A DNA stretch of 19,849 bases from DASTHS01 sp035718085 (GTDB lineage Bacteria; Actinomycetota; Acidimicrobiia; Acidimicrobiales; Palsa-688). The notes under the pieces were generated by a model that did not search any database, was not told the DNA's origin, and saw only the letters and a program-made list of their open reading frames with translations. The stretch spans positions 1 through 19,849 of the forward strand of contig DASTHS010000083.1 in the NCBI GenBank assembly GCA_035718085.1. Direction: 5' to 3'. This document shows positions 13,197 through 19,560 of this stretch, piece after piece. The position numbers were made by a program, and so were the translations under genes. The first letter of the stretch is position 1. Every line of letters begins with the position of its first letter.

Positions 13197-14291
13197 ATGG
13201 CCGCCGACCTCCTGGAGGCGACCGCCTCCCTGATCGCCGTGGCCAGCGAGAGCGGCGACGAGGCGGCTCTCGCCGGCCGGGTCGAGGCGGCCCTGCGGGC
13301 GGCGCCGTGGTTGGAGGTCGACCGGATCGGCGACAACGTCGTCGCCCGCACCCGTGAGGGCGTCGGCGACCCCGCCCACCCGAGGGTGCTGCTCGCCGGC
13401 CACCTCGACACGGTGCCGGCCAACGGCAACGGAGCTCCCCGCATCGACGGCGACACGCTGTGGGGGCTGGGGGCGGCCGACATGAAGGGCGGTCTCGCCG
13501 TCATGCTCGACCTGGCGACGGCCGGCCCCACGGGCGTGCCCGCCACCTGGGTGTTCTACGCACGCGAAGAGGTGGCGCGCAGCCAGAACGGGCTGCTCGA
13601 GGTGGCCGCCGCCCGGCCGGACCTGCTCGCTGCCGACGTCGCCGTGGTCGGGGAGCCGAGCGGCGCGGTGATCGAGGCGGGCTGCCAAGGCGTCCTCAAG
13701 GCGGTCGTCACCGTCTGCGGCCGGCGCGCTCACAGCGCCCGGCCGTGGATGGGCGTCAACGCCGTGCACCGCCTGGCACCCGTGCTGGCGGCGCTGGCGT
13801 CGGCCGACGAGCGTCGACCCGAGATCGACGGGTGCCGCTACCGGGAGGCGCTCGCCGCCGTCGCCGTCGGCGGCGGCGTCGCCGGCAACGTGGTGCCCGA
13901 CCGCGCCGAGGTGACCTTGAGCCACCGCTTCGCCCCCGACCGCGACGCGGCCGCCGCCGAGGGGTGGCTGCGCTCGCTGCTGGCCCCGCACCTCGACGCC
14001 GACCTCGGCGACCACCTCGAGGTGGTCGACCGCGCCCCCTCGGCCGCCCCCGGGCTCGGCCACCCGGTGCTCGCCCGCCTGCTGGCCGCGACCGGGGCGC
14101 CGCCGCGCGCCAAGCTGGGCTGGACCGATGTGGCCTTCTTCGCCGAGCGGGGGGTGCCGGCGGTCAACTTCGGCCCAGGCGACCCGGAGCTCGCCCATCG
14201 GGCCGACGAGCGCGTCGAGCGGGCGGAGTTGGTGGCCGTGCGGGCGGCACTGGCCGACGTGCTGGGCGTCACAGCCGCCGCAGCACCGTGA
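13197..14291 (+). CDS. dapE: Succinyl-diaminopimelate desuccinylase (M20 family)
   Basis: Di-zinc hydrolase that releases succinate from N-succinyl-LL-diaminopimelate, giving the DapF substrate. The 364-residue product has the M20 metal and catalytic motifs: H69 and D71 in LLAGHLDTVP (65-74), the bridging D95 in GAADMKGG (92-99), and the EE pair 124-125 in FYAREEV. GEPSGAVIEAGCQG and RRAHSARPWMGVNAVHR (the lid-domain histidine) follow. The last metal-ligand region is near NFGPGDPELAH. ATG at 13197 lies one base after dapD, so the two are surely one unit. The 3' end overlaps the convergent lexA gene by 23 bp. A generic M20 peptidase is possible in isolation, but the dapD neighbour and the succinylase genes nearby make DapE the best call. 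Confidence 0.92.
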   Translation: MAADLLEATASLIAVASESGDEAALAGRVEAALRAAPWLEVDRIGDNVVARTREGVGDPAHPRVLLAGHLDTVPANGNGAPRIDGDTLWGLGAADMKGGLAVMLDLATAGPTGVPATWVFYAREEVARSQNGLLEVAAARPDLLAADVAVVGEPSGAVIEAGCQGVLKAVVTVCGRRAHSARPWMGVNAVHRLAPVLAALASADERRPEIDGCRYREALAAVAVGGGVAGNVVPDRAEVTLSHRFAPDRDAAAAEGWLRSLLAPHLDADLGDHLEVVDRAPSAAPGLGHPVLARLLAATGAPPRAKLGWTDVAFFAERGVPAVNFGPGDPELAHRADERVERAELVAVRAALADVLGVTAAAAP

Positions 14292-14901
14292 CCACCTTGC
14301 CGTAGACGGTCACCTGGTCGGGGTCGAACACCATCGGCTCGAGGCGGGCGTTGGCCGGCACCAGCACCACCTTCGCACCCTTGCGGCTGTAGGTCTTGAC
14401 GGTCGCCTCCTCGCCGGGGATGCCGGCGACGACCACGTCACCCTTGGCCACCTCCGCCTGCTGGCGCACCACGACGAAGTCGCCGTCGAGGATGCCGGCC
14501 TCGATCATCGAGTCGCCGCGGACTCGGAGCATGAAGAGCTGCCCGTCACCGGTGAAGTCCTCGGGCAGGGGCAGGAGCTCCTCGACGTTCTGTGACGCGA
14601 GCACGTCGGTGCCGGCGGCGACGTCGCCGACCAACGGCACGTGGCGGGTGGGCCGCCGCTCGAGCGCCGCACCGGTCGTGGTGTCGTAGCGCACCTCGAT
14701 GGCACGCGGCTTGGTCGGGTCGCGGCGCAGGAAGCCCTGGCGCTGCAGGGTGGTCAGGTGGCTGTGCACCGTCGACGAGGAGGTCAGGCCCACCGCCTCG
14801 CCGATCTCCCGCACCGAGGGGGGGAACCCCCGCTCGCGGATCTGCGCGGCGATGAAGTCGAGGATCTCGCGGCGCTTGCCGGTCAGCTCGGTGTCGGTCA
14901 T
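14269..14901 (-). CDS. lexA: SOS repressor LexA
   Basis: Represses DNA-damage genes until RecA filaments stimulate its self-cleavage. The 210-residue product has the winged-helix N-terminal domain (GKRREILDFIAAQIRERGFP at 8-27, PPSVREIGEAVGLTSSSTVH recognition region at 27-46). The cleavage site is A96-G97 in GDVAAGTDVLA. The catalytic dyad is S131 (RGDSM) and K169 (ATVKTY). ATG at 14901 has a GGGAG site 7 nt upstream. It also overlaps the stop of a small upstream ORF (ATGA). The predicted promoter at 14987-15016 overlaps one of three LexA boxes, implying self-repression. The 3' end overlaps dapE by 23 bp. A divergent LysM gene mirrors lexA/yneA of Bacillus and lexA/Rv2719c of Mycobacterium. 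Confidence 0.97.
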   Translation of the reverse strand: MTDTELTGKRREILDFIAAQIRERGFPPSVREIGEAVGLTSSSTVHSHLTTLQRQGFLRRDPTKPRAIEVRYDTTTGAALERRPTRHVPLVGDVAAGTDVLASQNVEELLPLPEDFTGDGQLFMLRVRGDSMIEAGILDGDFVVVRQQAEVAKGDVVVAGIPGEEATVKTYSRKGAKVVLVPANARLEPMVFDPDQVTVYGKVVTVLRRL

Positions 14902-14978
14902 CGGTGCGCTCCCGTCCCGGCCCGCTCGGGCCTCGTGCCGGAGCGGCACCGGGTGGGCCGCTCCGCGCTGCTCTTCAT
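14898..14978 (-). CDS. Possible 26-codon leader ORF coupled to lexA
   Basis: On the minus strand an ATG at 14976-14978 opens a 26-codon frame, beginning MKSSAERPTR, with several Arg and Gly residues, that ends in a TGA at 14898-14900. That TGA overlaps the lexA ATG as ATGA. The predicted -10 TACCGT ends 8 nt before this ATG, so the message would be leaderless and begin at this ORF. Translation of lexA would then be coupled to it. Third codon positions are nearly all G or C, but the leader is GC-rich anyway, so this is weak support. The frame also runs through an 8-bp hairpin (14939-14965). No similar peptide is known to me. Confidence 0.4.
   Translation of the reverse strand: MKSSAERPTRCRSGTRPERAGTGAHR
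14939..14965 (-). other. Hairpin in the lexA leader
   Basis: An 8-bp stem, CGGAGCGG (14939-14946) pairing with CCGCTCCG (14958-14965), with an 11-nt loop, lies between the predicted lexA transcription start and the lexA ATG. There is no U-tract. It lies within the small leader ORF and could respond to ribosome movement, but this is speculative. Confidence 0.4.
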
Positions 14979-14986
14979 GCGATCTC

Positions 14987-15016
14987 ACGGTAGCGCCCGG
15001 GTGCGGCGGGGGCAAA
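14987..15016 (-). promoter_or_regulatory. Candidate lexA promoter
   Basis: On the minus strand, TTTGCC (15011-15016), an 18-nt spacer, then TACCGT (14987-14992). The -35 element overlaps the LexA box at 15013-15026, as expected for autoregulation. The predicted start falls within about a base or two of the leader-ORF ATG (14978). Confidence 0.5.
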
Positions 15017-15026
15017 CACCCGTTCG
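15013..15026. promoter_or_regulatory. LexA operator 1 (lexA-proximal)
   Basis: CAAACACCCGTTCG differs from CGAAC-N4-GTTCG at one position (G to A in the second base). It overlaps the predicted lexA -35. It is the best-placed site for LexA to repress its own gene. Confidence 0.65.
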
Positions 15027-15035
15027 ACGCCGGCC

Positions 15036-15064
15036 TTGACGGCGAACGCATGTTCTGGTGGGAT
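15036..15064 (+). promoter_or_regulatory. Candidate promoter of the LysM gene
   Basis: TTGACG (15036-15041), a 17-nt spacer, then TGGGAT (15059-15064). The -35 is nearly consensus; the -10 is poor. LexA operator 2 lies fully within the spacer, a standard layout for tight SOS repression. The leader to ATG 15129 would be about 58 nt. Confidence 0.45.
15043..15056. promoter_or_regulatory. LexA operator 2 (between lexA and the LysM gene)
   Basis: CGAACGCATGTTCT differs from CGAAC-N4-GTTCG at the last base only. Its centre is 30 bp from operator 1, about three helical turns, so LexA dimers would sit on the same face. Confidence 0.8.
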
Positions 15065-15076
15065 GGTGGGCACACA

Positions 15077-15090
15077 CGAACAGACGTTCC
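15077..15090. promoter_or_regulatory. LexA operator 3 (LysM-proximal)
   Basis: CGAACAGACGTTCC has one mismatch at the last base. Its centre is 34 bp from operator 2, and it lies just downstream of the predicted LysM transcription start. Confidence 0.75.
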
Positions 15091-15128
15091 CCGCCGGAGG
15101 GCCCGGCGGTCACCTCGAGGAGGTCGAC

Positions 15129-15524
15129 ATGTCGAGCACCGCCGTGATCCGTCCCGCCGCCGGCCCCACGGGCGCCCGTCGTGCCGTCGCGCCGCTCGGG
15201 TCGGTGCGGTGGCAGCGGGCCGGTCGGCGCCCGTCAGCCGCCACCTACCGTCGCCGGCGGCTCGCCGCGCTGGGCCTCGCCGTGCTGGCAGGCGCCGGCC
15301 TGTGGCTCGTGGTGCACGGGCTCGCCGGCGTGCTGGCCGGCAGCGCCGGCGCCGCCCCGAGGCCCGTGGCCGCCCACACCTGGGTGGTGCGGCCCGGCGA
15401 CACGGCGTGGGGCATCGCCCTGGCGTCGGGCGCGACCGGTGACATCCGCCCGGTGGTCGACGCCATCGAGGCACAGGTGGGCGGCGGCCCGCTGGTGGTG
15501 GGGGAGCGGATCTCGCTGCCCTGA
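15129..15524 (+). CDS. SOS-controlled LysM membrane protein, YneA/Rv2719c-like
   Basis: The 131-residue product has a basic, probably cytoplasmic N-terminus (Arg-rich to 44), one membrane helix (about 45-71, LAALGLAVLAGAGLWLVVHG and following), a short linker, and a C-terminal LysM domain (84-131: HTWVVRPGDTAWGIALASG, VVGERISLP). LysM binds peptidoglycan, so the domain should face the cell wall. This layout matches YneA of Bacillus and Rv2719c of Mycobacterium, both encoded beside and divergent from lexA and induced by DNA damage; YneA delays cell division. The role here is inferred from layout plus LexA boxes. ATG at 15129 has an excellent site, GAGGAGG (15117-15123). Upstream in-frame starts read through the operators and are rejected. 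nrdR follows after 58 nt with its own likely promoter. Confidence 0.85.
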   Translation: MSSTAVIRPAAGPTGARRAVAPLGSVRWQRAGRRPSAATYRRRRLAALGLAVLAGAGLWLVVHGLAGVLAGSAGAAPRPVAAHTWVVRPGDTAWGIALASGATGDIRPVVDAIEAQVGGGPLVVGERISLP

Positions 15525-15569
15525 CCTGTGGTCGGCCGGTGGAGGCACGGCCCCGACGGGCGGCGCCGG

Positions 15570-15575
15570 TAGCCT
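15570..15575 (+). promoter_or_regulatory. Candidate -10 of nrdR (leaderless)
   Basis: TAGCCT ends 7 nt before the nrdR GTG, with no Shine-Dalgarno between them. This suggests a message beginning at the start codon. No clear -35 is visible. Confidence 0.45.
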
Positions 15576-15582
15576 CGGCAGC

Positions 15583-16047
15583 GTGCGCTGCCCGCACTGT
15601 GGCGATCTCGACGACAAGGTCGTCGACTCGCGCGCCGGTGACGACGGTGCGGCCATCCGCCGCCGGCGCGAGTGCCTGGCCTGCGGTCGGCGGTTCACCA
15701 CCTACGAACGGGTCGAAGAGGTGCCCCTGGTGGTCGTGAAGCGGTCGGGTGGCCGGGAGCCGTTCGACCGCCGGAAGCTGGTGGCCGGCATCGCCTCTGC
15801 GGCGAAGAACCGGCCGGTCGACCCCGCCCGGATGCAGGCCATCGCCGCCGACGTCGAGGAGCTGGCCCGCATCGAGGGCGGCGAGGTGGCCAGCGACCGG
15901 GTGGGCCGGGCCGTGCTCGACGCGCTCCGGGTGGTCGACGAGGTGGCGTACCTCCGCTTCGCCAGCGTCTACAAGGGGTTCGACGGCGCCGCCGACTTCG
16001 AGCGGGAGGTCGACGCGCTGAGCGCCGACGGCCGCCCCGTCGAGTAG
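15583..16047 (+). CDS. nrdR: Transcriptional repressor NrdR
   Basis: Represses ribonucleotide reductase genes when its ATP-cone senses high dATP. The 154-residue product has the N-terminal zinc ribbon, C3, C6, C31, C34 (RCPHCGD and ECLACGRRFTTYER), followed by an ATP-cone at about 47-137 with VVKRSGGREPFDRRKLVAGI and RFASVYKGF. Length is normal for the family. GTG at 15583 is fixed because the zinc ribbon begins at residue 3. No ribonucleotide reductase gene is in the window, and I see no NrdR box, so its targets lie elsewhere. It sits after lexA and the LysM gene, an arrangement common in Actinobacteria, linking dNTP supply and the damage response by position only. Confidence 0.97.
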   Translation: MRCPHCGDLDDKVVDSRAGDDGAAIRRRRECLACGRRFTTYERVEEVPLVVVKRSGGREPFDRRKLVAGIASAAKNRPVDPARMQAIAADVEELARIEGGEVASDRVGRAVLDALRVVDEVAYLRFASVYKGFDGAADFEREVDALSADGRPVE

Positions 16048-16058
16048 TGCCGGCGCCG

Positions 16059-16070
16059 GGGTGCGCACCC
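16059..16070. terminator. Palindrome between convergent nrdR and the IMPase gene
   Basis: GGGTGCGCACCC is a perfect 12-bp palindrome in the 37-nt gap between two convergent genes. It could form a short hairpin and act as a weak terminator for both. There is no U-tract. Confidence 0.3.
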
Positions 16071-16084
16071 GGTGGGCGGTGCGC

Positions 16085-16975
16085 CTATGCCCAGTGCCGG
16101 GGCTCGGGGCCGGGCGGCGCGTCGGCGGCCCCCGCCCGTTCGAGCAGCTCGACCAGCGGGCCGTAGAGGTCAGGTGGTGCGGCCACGACGGTGCGCTCCC
16201 CGAGCAAACCCACCCGCCCGCCGGCCTCCTCGCAGATCAGGCGGCCGGCGGCCAGATCCCAGGGGTTGAGCCCCCACTCGTAGTAGGCGTCGACGCGCCC
16301 GCCCGCCACCCAGCACAGGTCGAGGGCCGCCGAGCCGAAGCGGCGCAGGTCACGCACGGCCGGCAGCACCACCGACAGCAGCGACCCCTGCCACGCCCTG
16401 CGGTCGCTGCGGTAACCGAAGCCGGTGGCCACCAGGGCCGTGGCGAGCGACGAGCGCCCGGCGGCGACCTGGCAGGCGACCCCGTTGCGGCGCGCCCGGC
16501 GGCCACGGGCCGCCGCCCACAGCTCGCCGCGGGTGGGGTCGAGCACCACGCCGGCCACGGCGGCGCCGTCGACCTCGGCGGCGATCGACACCGACCACTG
16601 CGGCACGCCGAAGAGGAAGTTGGTGGTGCCGTCGAGGGGGTCGACCACCCATCGCACCCCGCTGGCGCCCGCCGATGCCGTGCCCTCCTCGGCGAGGAGG
16701 GCGTCGTCGGGGCGGCGCTCGGCCAGCACGGCGGCGACGGCGGCTTCGGCCCCCCGGTCGACCTCCGACACCATGTCGGTGCCGGAGGTCTTCGTGTCGA
16801 CGTGGCGCGCGCCGGCGGCCGCACCCACCACCAACACGGCCGCTGCCGCCCGGGCGGCCTGCAGCGCCGTGGCGGCGAGATCGGCGAGCAGCGGGTCTTC
16901 GTGGTCGGCCGCCGGGCCGAACGCCGCCACCACCTCCTCAGCGGTCGGGGGCGGGGAGGCGTCGGAGGGCGGCAC
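16085..16975 (-). CDS. Inositol monophosphatase family protein
   Basis: Magnesium-dependent phosphatase of the SuhB/IMPA superfamily. The 296-residue product keeps all metal-binding motifs: EEG (96-98), DPLDGTTNF (112-120) with D112 and D115, and WDLAAGRLI (239-247) with D240; TDMVSEVDRGAE (66-77) precedes them. It is about 25-30 residues longer than usual because of a Pro/Ala/Glu-rich N-terminus, so the true start may be internal. GTG at 16975 is favoured because a TAGGCA hexamer ends 6 nt upstream in a leaderless arrangement. The substrate cannot be told from motifs: inositol phosphate (for inositol lipids or mycothiol), histidinol phosphate (HisN type) and others are all possible. It is divergent from a PIG-L deacetylase with a 53-nt gap. 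Confidence 0.88.
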   Translation of the reverse strand: MPPSDASPPPTAEEVVAAFGPAADHEDPLLADLAATALQAARAAAAVLVVGAAAGARHVDTKTSGTDMVSEVDRGAEAAVAAVLAERRPDDALLAEEGTASAGASGVRWVVDPLDGTTNFLFGVPQWSVSIAAEVDGAAVAGVVLDPTRGELWAAARGRRARRNGVACQVAAGRSSLATALVATGFGYRSDRRAWQGSLLSVVLPAVRDLRRFGSAALDLCWVAGGRVDAYYEWGLNPWDLAAGRLICEEAGGRVGLLGERTVVAAPPDLYGPLVELLERAGAADAPPGPEPRHWA

Positions 16976-16981
16976 GCCGGG

Positions 16982-16987
16982 TGCCTA
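16982..16987 (-). promoter_or_regulatory. Candidate -10 of the IMPase gene (leaderless)
   Basis: Minus-strand TAGGCA ends 6 nt before the GTG at 16975. The final A deviates from TAnnnT, so this is weaker than the other examples. Confidence 0.3.
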
Positions 16988-17014
16988 CCCGATCGCTGCG
17001 CTGACCGCGGCCCC

Positions 17015-17020
17015 TACCAT
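17015..17020 (+). promoter_or_regulatory. Candidate -10 of the PIG-L gene (leaderless)
   Basis: TACCAT ends 8 nt before GTG 17029, and no Shine-Dalgarno is present. It is back-to-back with the minus-strand hexamer at 16982-16987. Confidence 0.4.
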
Positions 17021-17028
17021 GGCCGACC

Positions 17029-17736
17029 GTGACGGGCGTCGAGCGGGCGGTGCCCCAGCGGGTGCTGGCCGTCTACGCCCACCCCGACGACCCCGACGTC
17101 GGGGCGGGCGGCACGCTGGCCGCCTGGTCGGCCGCCGGCGCCCACGTCGAGGTCTGCATCTGCGCCGACGGCGACAAGGGTGCCACCGACCCGGCCACCG
17201 CCGCCGACGACCTGGTCGCCCGCCGGCGGGCCGAGGTCGCCGCCGCAGGGGAGGTGCTGGGGGTCGCCGCCCACCACTGGCTCGGCTTCCGGGACGGCGA
17301 GCTCGACGACGCCGCCGCCCTGCGGGCCGCCATCGTCGGGACGGTGCGCCACGTCCGGCCCGACGTGGTGCTCGGGCCAGACCCGACGGCGGTGTTCTTC
17401 GGGTCGAGCTACGTGAACCACGGCGACCACCGGGCCGTCGGGTGGGCGGTGCTCGACGCCGTCGCCCCAGCCGCCGCCAACCCCCACTACTTCCCCGACC
17501 GTGGGGCCCCCCACCCCGTCGGTGCCCTGTGGCTGTCGGGCACCCTCGAGGCCAACGTGTGGGTCGACGTGTCGGCGACCATCGACCGCAAGGCGACCGC
17601 CATCGGCTGCCACGTGAGCCAGACGGGCACGCCTGGGGAGTGGCTGCGCACCGTGGTGCACCAGCGGGCGGAAGACGCCGGCCGGGCCGTCGGCGTGGCG
17701 TACGCGGAGGCGTTCCGCCGGGTGGCGCTGGGCTGA
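17029..17736 (+). CDS. PIG-L/LmbE family deacetylase
   Basis: Zinc-dependent N-deacetylase family, which includes the mycothiol enzymes MshB and Mca as well as many N-acetylglucosaminyl deacetylases of unknown substrate. The 235-residue product has the N-terminal motif AVYAHPDDPDVGAGGT (14-29), giving H18 and D21 as zinc/catalytic residues, and the second zinc motif HGDHRAVG (131-138). After AHPDD, the acidic residue typical of AHPDDE is shifted to a P-D, a variant found in part of the family. At 235 residues it is shorter than MshB or Mca (about 290-300), so I do not call either. The start at GTG 17029 follows a TACCAT hexamer by 8 nt. dinB follows after 66 nt. The divergent inositol-phosphatase-like gene may hint at inositol/thiol metabolism, but this is speculation. 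Confidence 0.87.
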   Translation: MTGVERAVPQRVLAVYAHPDDPDVGAGGTLAAWSAAGAHVEVCICADGDKGATDPATAADDLVARRRAEVAAAGEVLGVAAHHWLGFRDGELDDAAALRAAIVGTVRHVRPDVVLGPDPTAVFFGSSYVNHGDHRAVGWAVLDAVAPAAANPHYFPDRGAPHPVGALWLSGTLEANVWVDVSATIDRKATAIGCHVSQTGTPGEWLRTVVHQRAEDAGRAVGVAYAEAFRRVALG

Positions 17737-17789
17737 GCCCCGCCGTCGGCTGCGAGGCTGGCGGCCGGGCCGCAGGCACCGACCGCTGG

Positions 17790-17795
17790 CACACT
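17790..17795 (+). promoter_or_regulatory. Weak candidate -10 of dinB (leaderless)
   Basis: CACACT ends 7 nt before GTG 17803. It keeps the conserved A (position 2) and T (position 6) of the -10 but not the first T. No LexA box is visible in the 66-nt gap upstream. Confidence 0.3.
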
Positions 17796-17802
17796 GGTCG
17801 CC

Positions 17803-19098
17803 GTGGCCGGCCCCACACCCATCGTCCACGTCGACATGGACGCCTTCTACGCCGCGGTCGAGGTCCGTGACGACCCCTCGCTCGCCGGCCGGCCCCTCGT
17901 CGTCGGGGGTGCCGGGAGCCGCGGGGTGGTCGCGTCGTGCTCCTACGAGGCCCGCGCCTTCGGGGTGCGCTCGGCGATGCCGTCGGCCCGGGCGCGAGCC
18001 CTCTGCCCGCACGCCGTGTTCCTGCCCGGGCGCTTCGAGCGCTACCGAGAGGCCAGCGCGGCGATCCACGCCGTCTTCCACGAGGTCACCCCGCTGGTCG
18101 AGGGCATCGCCCTCGACGAGGCGTTCCTCGACGTCGGGGGCGCCGAACGGCTGCTCGGCCCGGCTCCGGCCATCGGGGCGGCGCTGCGCGATCGCATCGC
18201 GGCGGCGACGGGGCTCACCTGCTCGGTCGGGGTGGCCCGCACCAAGTTCCTCGCCAAGCTGGCGTCGGAGGCGGCCAAGCCGACCGCCGGGCCGGGCGGC
18301 GTGCGGGCCGGGCCGGGGATCGTGGTCGTCGACCCCGAGCGGGAGCAGCAGTTCCTGCACCCGCTGCCGGTGGAGGCGCTCTGGGGCGTCGGCCCGGCCA
18401 CGGCCGCCCGTCTGCGCCGGATCGGGCTTGGCACGGTCGGCGAGCTGGCGAGCGTCTCGGTCGACGTGCTCGAACGCGCGGTGGGCCGGGCGGCGGGCGC
18501 CCACCTGCACCGCCTCGCCCACGGGATCGACGAGCGGCCCGTCGTGGCCGACCGGGCGGCGAAGTCGGTCGGCCACGAGGAGACCTACGCTCGCGACCAC
18601 CACGAGCAGGAGCCCTGCCGCCGGGAGGTGCTCCGCATGGCCGACGCCGTGGCCGACCGCCTCCGTGCCGGCGGCACCGGCGGTCGCACGGTCACCCTCA
18701 AGGTCCGCTTCGGCGACTTCACGACCATCACCCGCAGCCGGACGCTGGCCGGGCCCGTCGACACGGGCCGGGCCATCGGGCAGGTGGCCGCCGAGCTGCT
18801 CGCCGGCGTCGACGTCGGCCCGGGCGTGCGGCTGCTCGGGGTCTCGGTGGCCAACCTCGCGCCGGTCGAGCGGCGCGACGAGCAGCTCAGCCTGCTCGAC
18901 CCCGTCCCGGCCGCCGCCGGTGCCCGCACCCTCTCCGAGGGGTGGGGGGCGGCCGCGGAGGCCGTCGACTCGGTGCGCCGCCGCTTCGGCGCCGCCAGCA
19001 TCGCCACCGCGACGCTGCTCGGCCCCGCCGGCCTGCGGGTCAAGCGCCAGGGCGACACCCAGTGGGGGCCCACCGACGACGAACCACCGGTCGGGTGA
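17803..19098 (+). CDS. dinB: DNA polymerase IV (Y-family translesion polymerase)
   Basis: Error-prone polymerase that copies damaged templates. The 431-residue product has the catalytic carboxylates D11 (VDMDAFYAAVE) and D105-E106 (ALDEAFLDV); Y16 aligns with the E. coli steric-gate F13. The finger region is SYEARAFGVRSAMP (47-60). SVGVARTKFLAKLASEAAKP (141-160) and LWGVGPATAARLRRIGLGTV (193-212, the thumb helix-hairpin-helix) are standard, and the little-finger domain spans about 250-355. QLSLL (361-365) is a clear beta-clamp-binding motif. After it come some 66 residues, including SVRRRFG and LRVKRQGD, seen in actinobacterial DinB. GTG at 17803 is set by similarity. No SOS box was found upstream, so it may not be LexA-controlled although recA and lexA are nearby. 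Confidence 0.95.
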   Translation: MAGPTPIVHVDMDAFYAAVEVRDDPSLAGRPLVVGGAGSRGVVASCSYEARAFGVRSAMPSARARALCPHAVFLPGRFERYREASAAIHAVFHEVTPLVEGIALDEAFLDVGGAERLLGPAPAIGAALRDRIAAATGLTCSVGVARTKFLAKLASEAAKPTAGPGGVRAGPGIVVVDPEREQQFLHPLPVEALWGVGPATAARLRRIGLGTVGELASVSVDVLERAVGRAAGAHLHRLAHGIDERPVVADRAAKSVGHEETYARDHHEQEPCRREVLRMADAVADRLRAGGTGGRTVTLKVRFGDFTTITRSRTLAGPVDTGRAIGQVAAELLAGVDVGPGVRLLGVSVANLAPVERRDEQLSLLDPVPAAAGARTLSEGWGAAAEAVDSVRRRFGAASIATATLLGPAGLRVKRQGDTQWGPTDDEPPVG

Positions 19099-19112
19099 GC
19101 GGCGCGTTGCCC

Positions 19113-19118
19113 TACGCT
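19113..19118 (+). promoter_or_regulatory. Candidate -10 of the DUF3040 gene
   Basis: TACGCT fits TAnnnT. It would give a leader of about 39 nt that carries the purine-rich site GAGGGG (19151-19156), 7 nt before the GTG at 19164. Confidence 0.4.
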
Positions 19119-19163
19119 GGGACCAGCGCGAGACTGCCGCAGCAGGAGAAGAGGGGTCGGACC

Positions 19164-19538
19164 GTGCCGCTTTCCGAGGACGAACAGCGCATCCTCCACG
19201 AGATGGAGCGGCGGTACTACGCCTCCGACCCGGAGTCGGCTCGCCGCATCCGTTCGACGACGGTGGCGCGCTACCTGGGCAGCAACATCCGCTGGTCGGC
19301 CCTGGGGTTCGTCGCCGGCCTGGCCGTGCTGCTCGCGTCCTTCGCGACCAGCTGGGTGCTTGCGGTGTGCGGGTTCGCCGTCATGCTCGCCAGCGCCGTG
19401 GCGTTCACCCAGAACATGCGGCGCATGGGACGCCACGGGATGGAGCAGCTGCGCGCCCAGGCGCGGGCTCGCGACGTGAGCGGGTCGCTCGACGCCACCC
19501 GTCGCCGGCTCCGGCGCCGCTTCGGCGACGACAGCTGA
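19164..19538 (+). CDS. DUF3040 membrane protein
   Basis: The 124-residue product begins MPLSEDEQRILHEMERRYYA, the signature of the actinobacterial DUF3040 family. A cytoplasmic helical start is followed by two membrane helices (about 44-62 and 64-82, with ALGFVAGLAVLLASFATSW and VLAVCGFAVMLASAVAF), then a basic tail (RRRLRRRFG). The function of the family is unknown. In many Actinobacteria it lies near dinB and just before mraZ and the division/cell-wall (dcw) cluster, which suggests that the dcw genes may lie to the right of this window; here the next gene is on the other strand. GTG 19164 has GAGGGG at 7-nt spacing and a TACGCT promoter element further up. It is convergent with the final gene, 22 nt away. 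Confidence 0.88.
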   Translation: MPLSEDEQRILHEMERRYYASDPESARRIRSTTVARYLGSNIRWSALGFVAGLAVLLASFATSWVLAVCGFAVMLASAVAFTQNMRRMGRHGMEQLRAQARARDVSGSLDATRRRLRRRFGDDS

Positions 19539-19560
19539 CCGCCGCCCCGGCCCGTCACCC

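Noticed and set aside
11243..13546. 767-codon open frame on the minus strand opposite dapD and part of the oxidoreductase region
   Set aside because: It runs antisense to dapD and dapE and is out of frame with the real minus-strand oxidoreductase; the composition is non-coding.
15036..15128. Longer start for the LysM protein
   Set aside because: The added residues are encoded by the LexA operators and promoter, and the ATG at 15129 has a perfect Shine-Dalgarno.
17029..17736. Assignment of the PIG-L protein as MshB or Mca (mycothiol pathway)
   Set aside because: It is clearly shorter than both and shows only the general zinc motifs; no other mycothiol gene is in the window.
17761..17773. GCGGC-CGG-GCCGC mini-hairpin before dinB as a terminator
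   Set aside because: The 5-bp stem has no U-tract, and such short GC palindromes are common by chance here.
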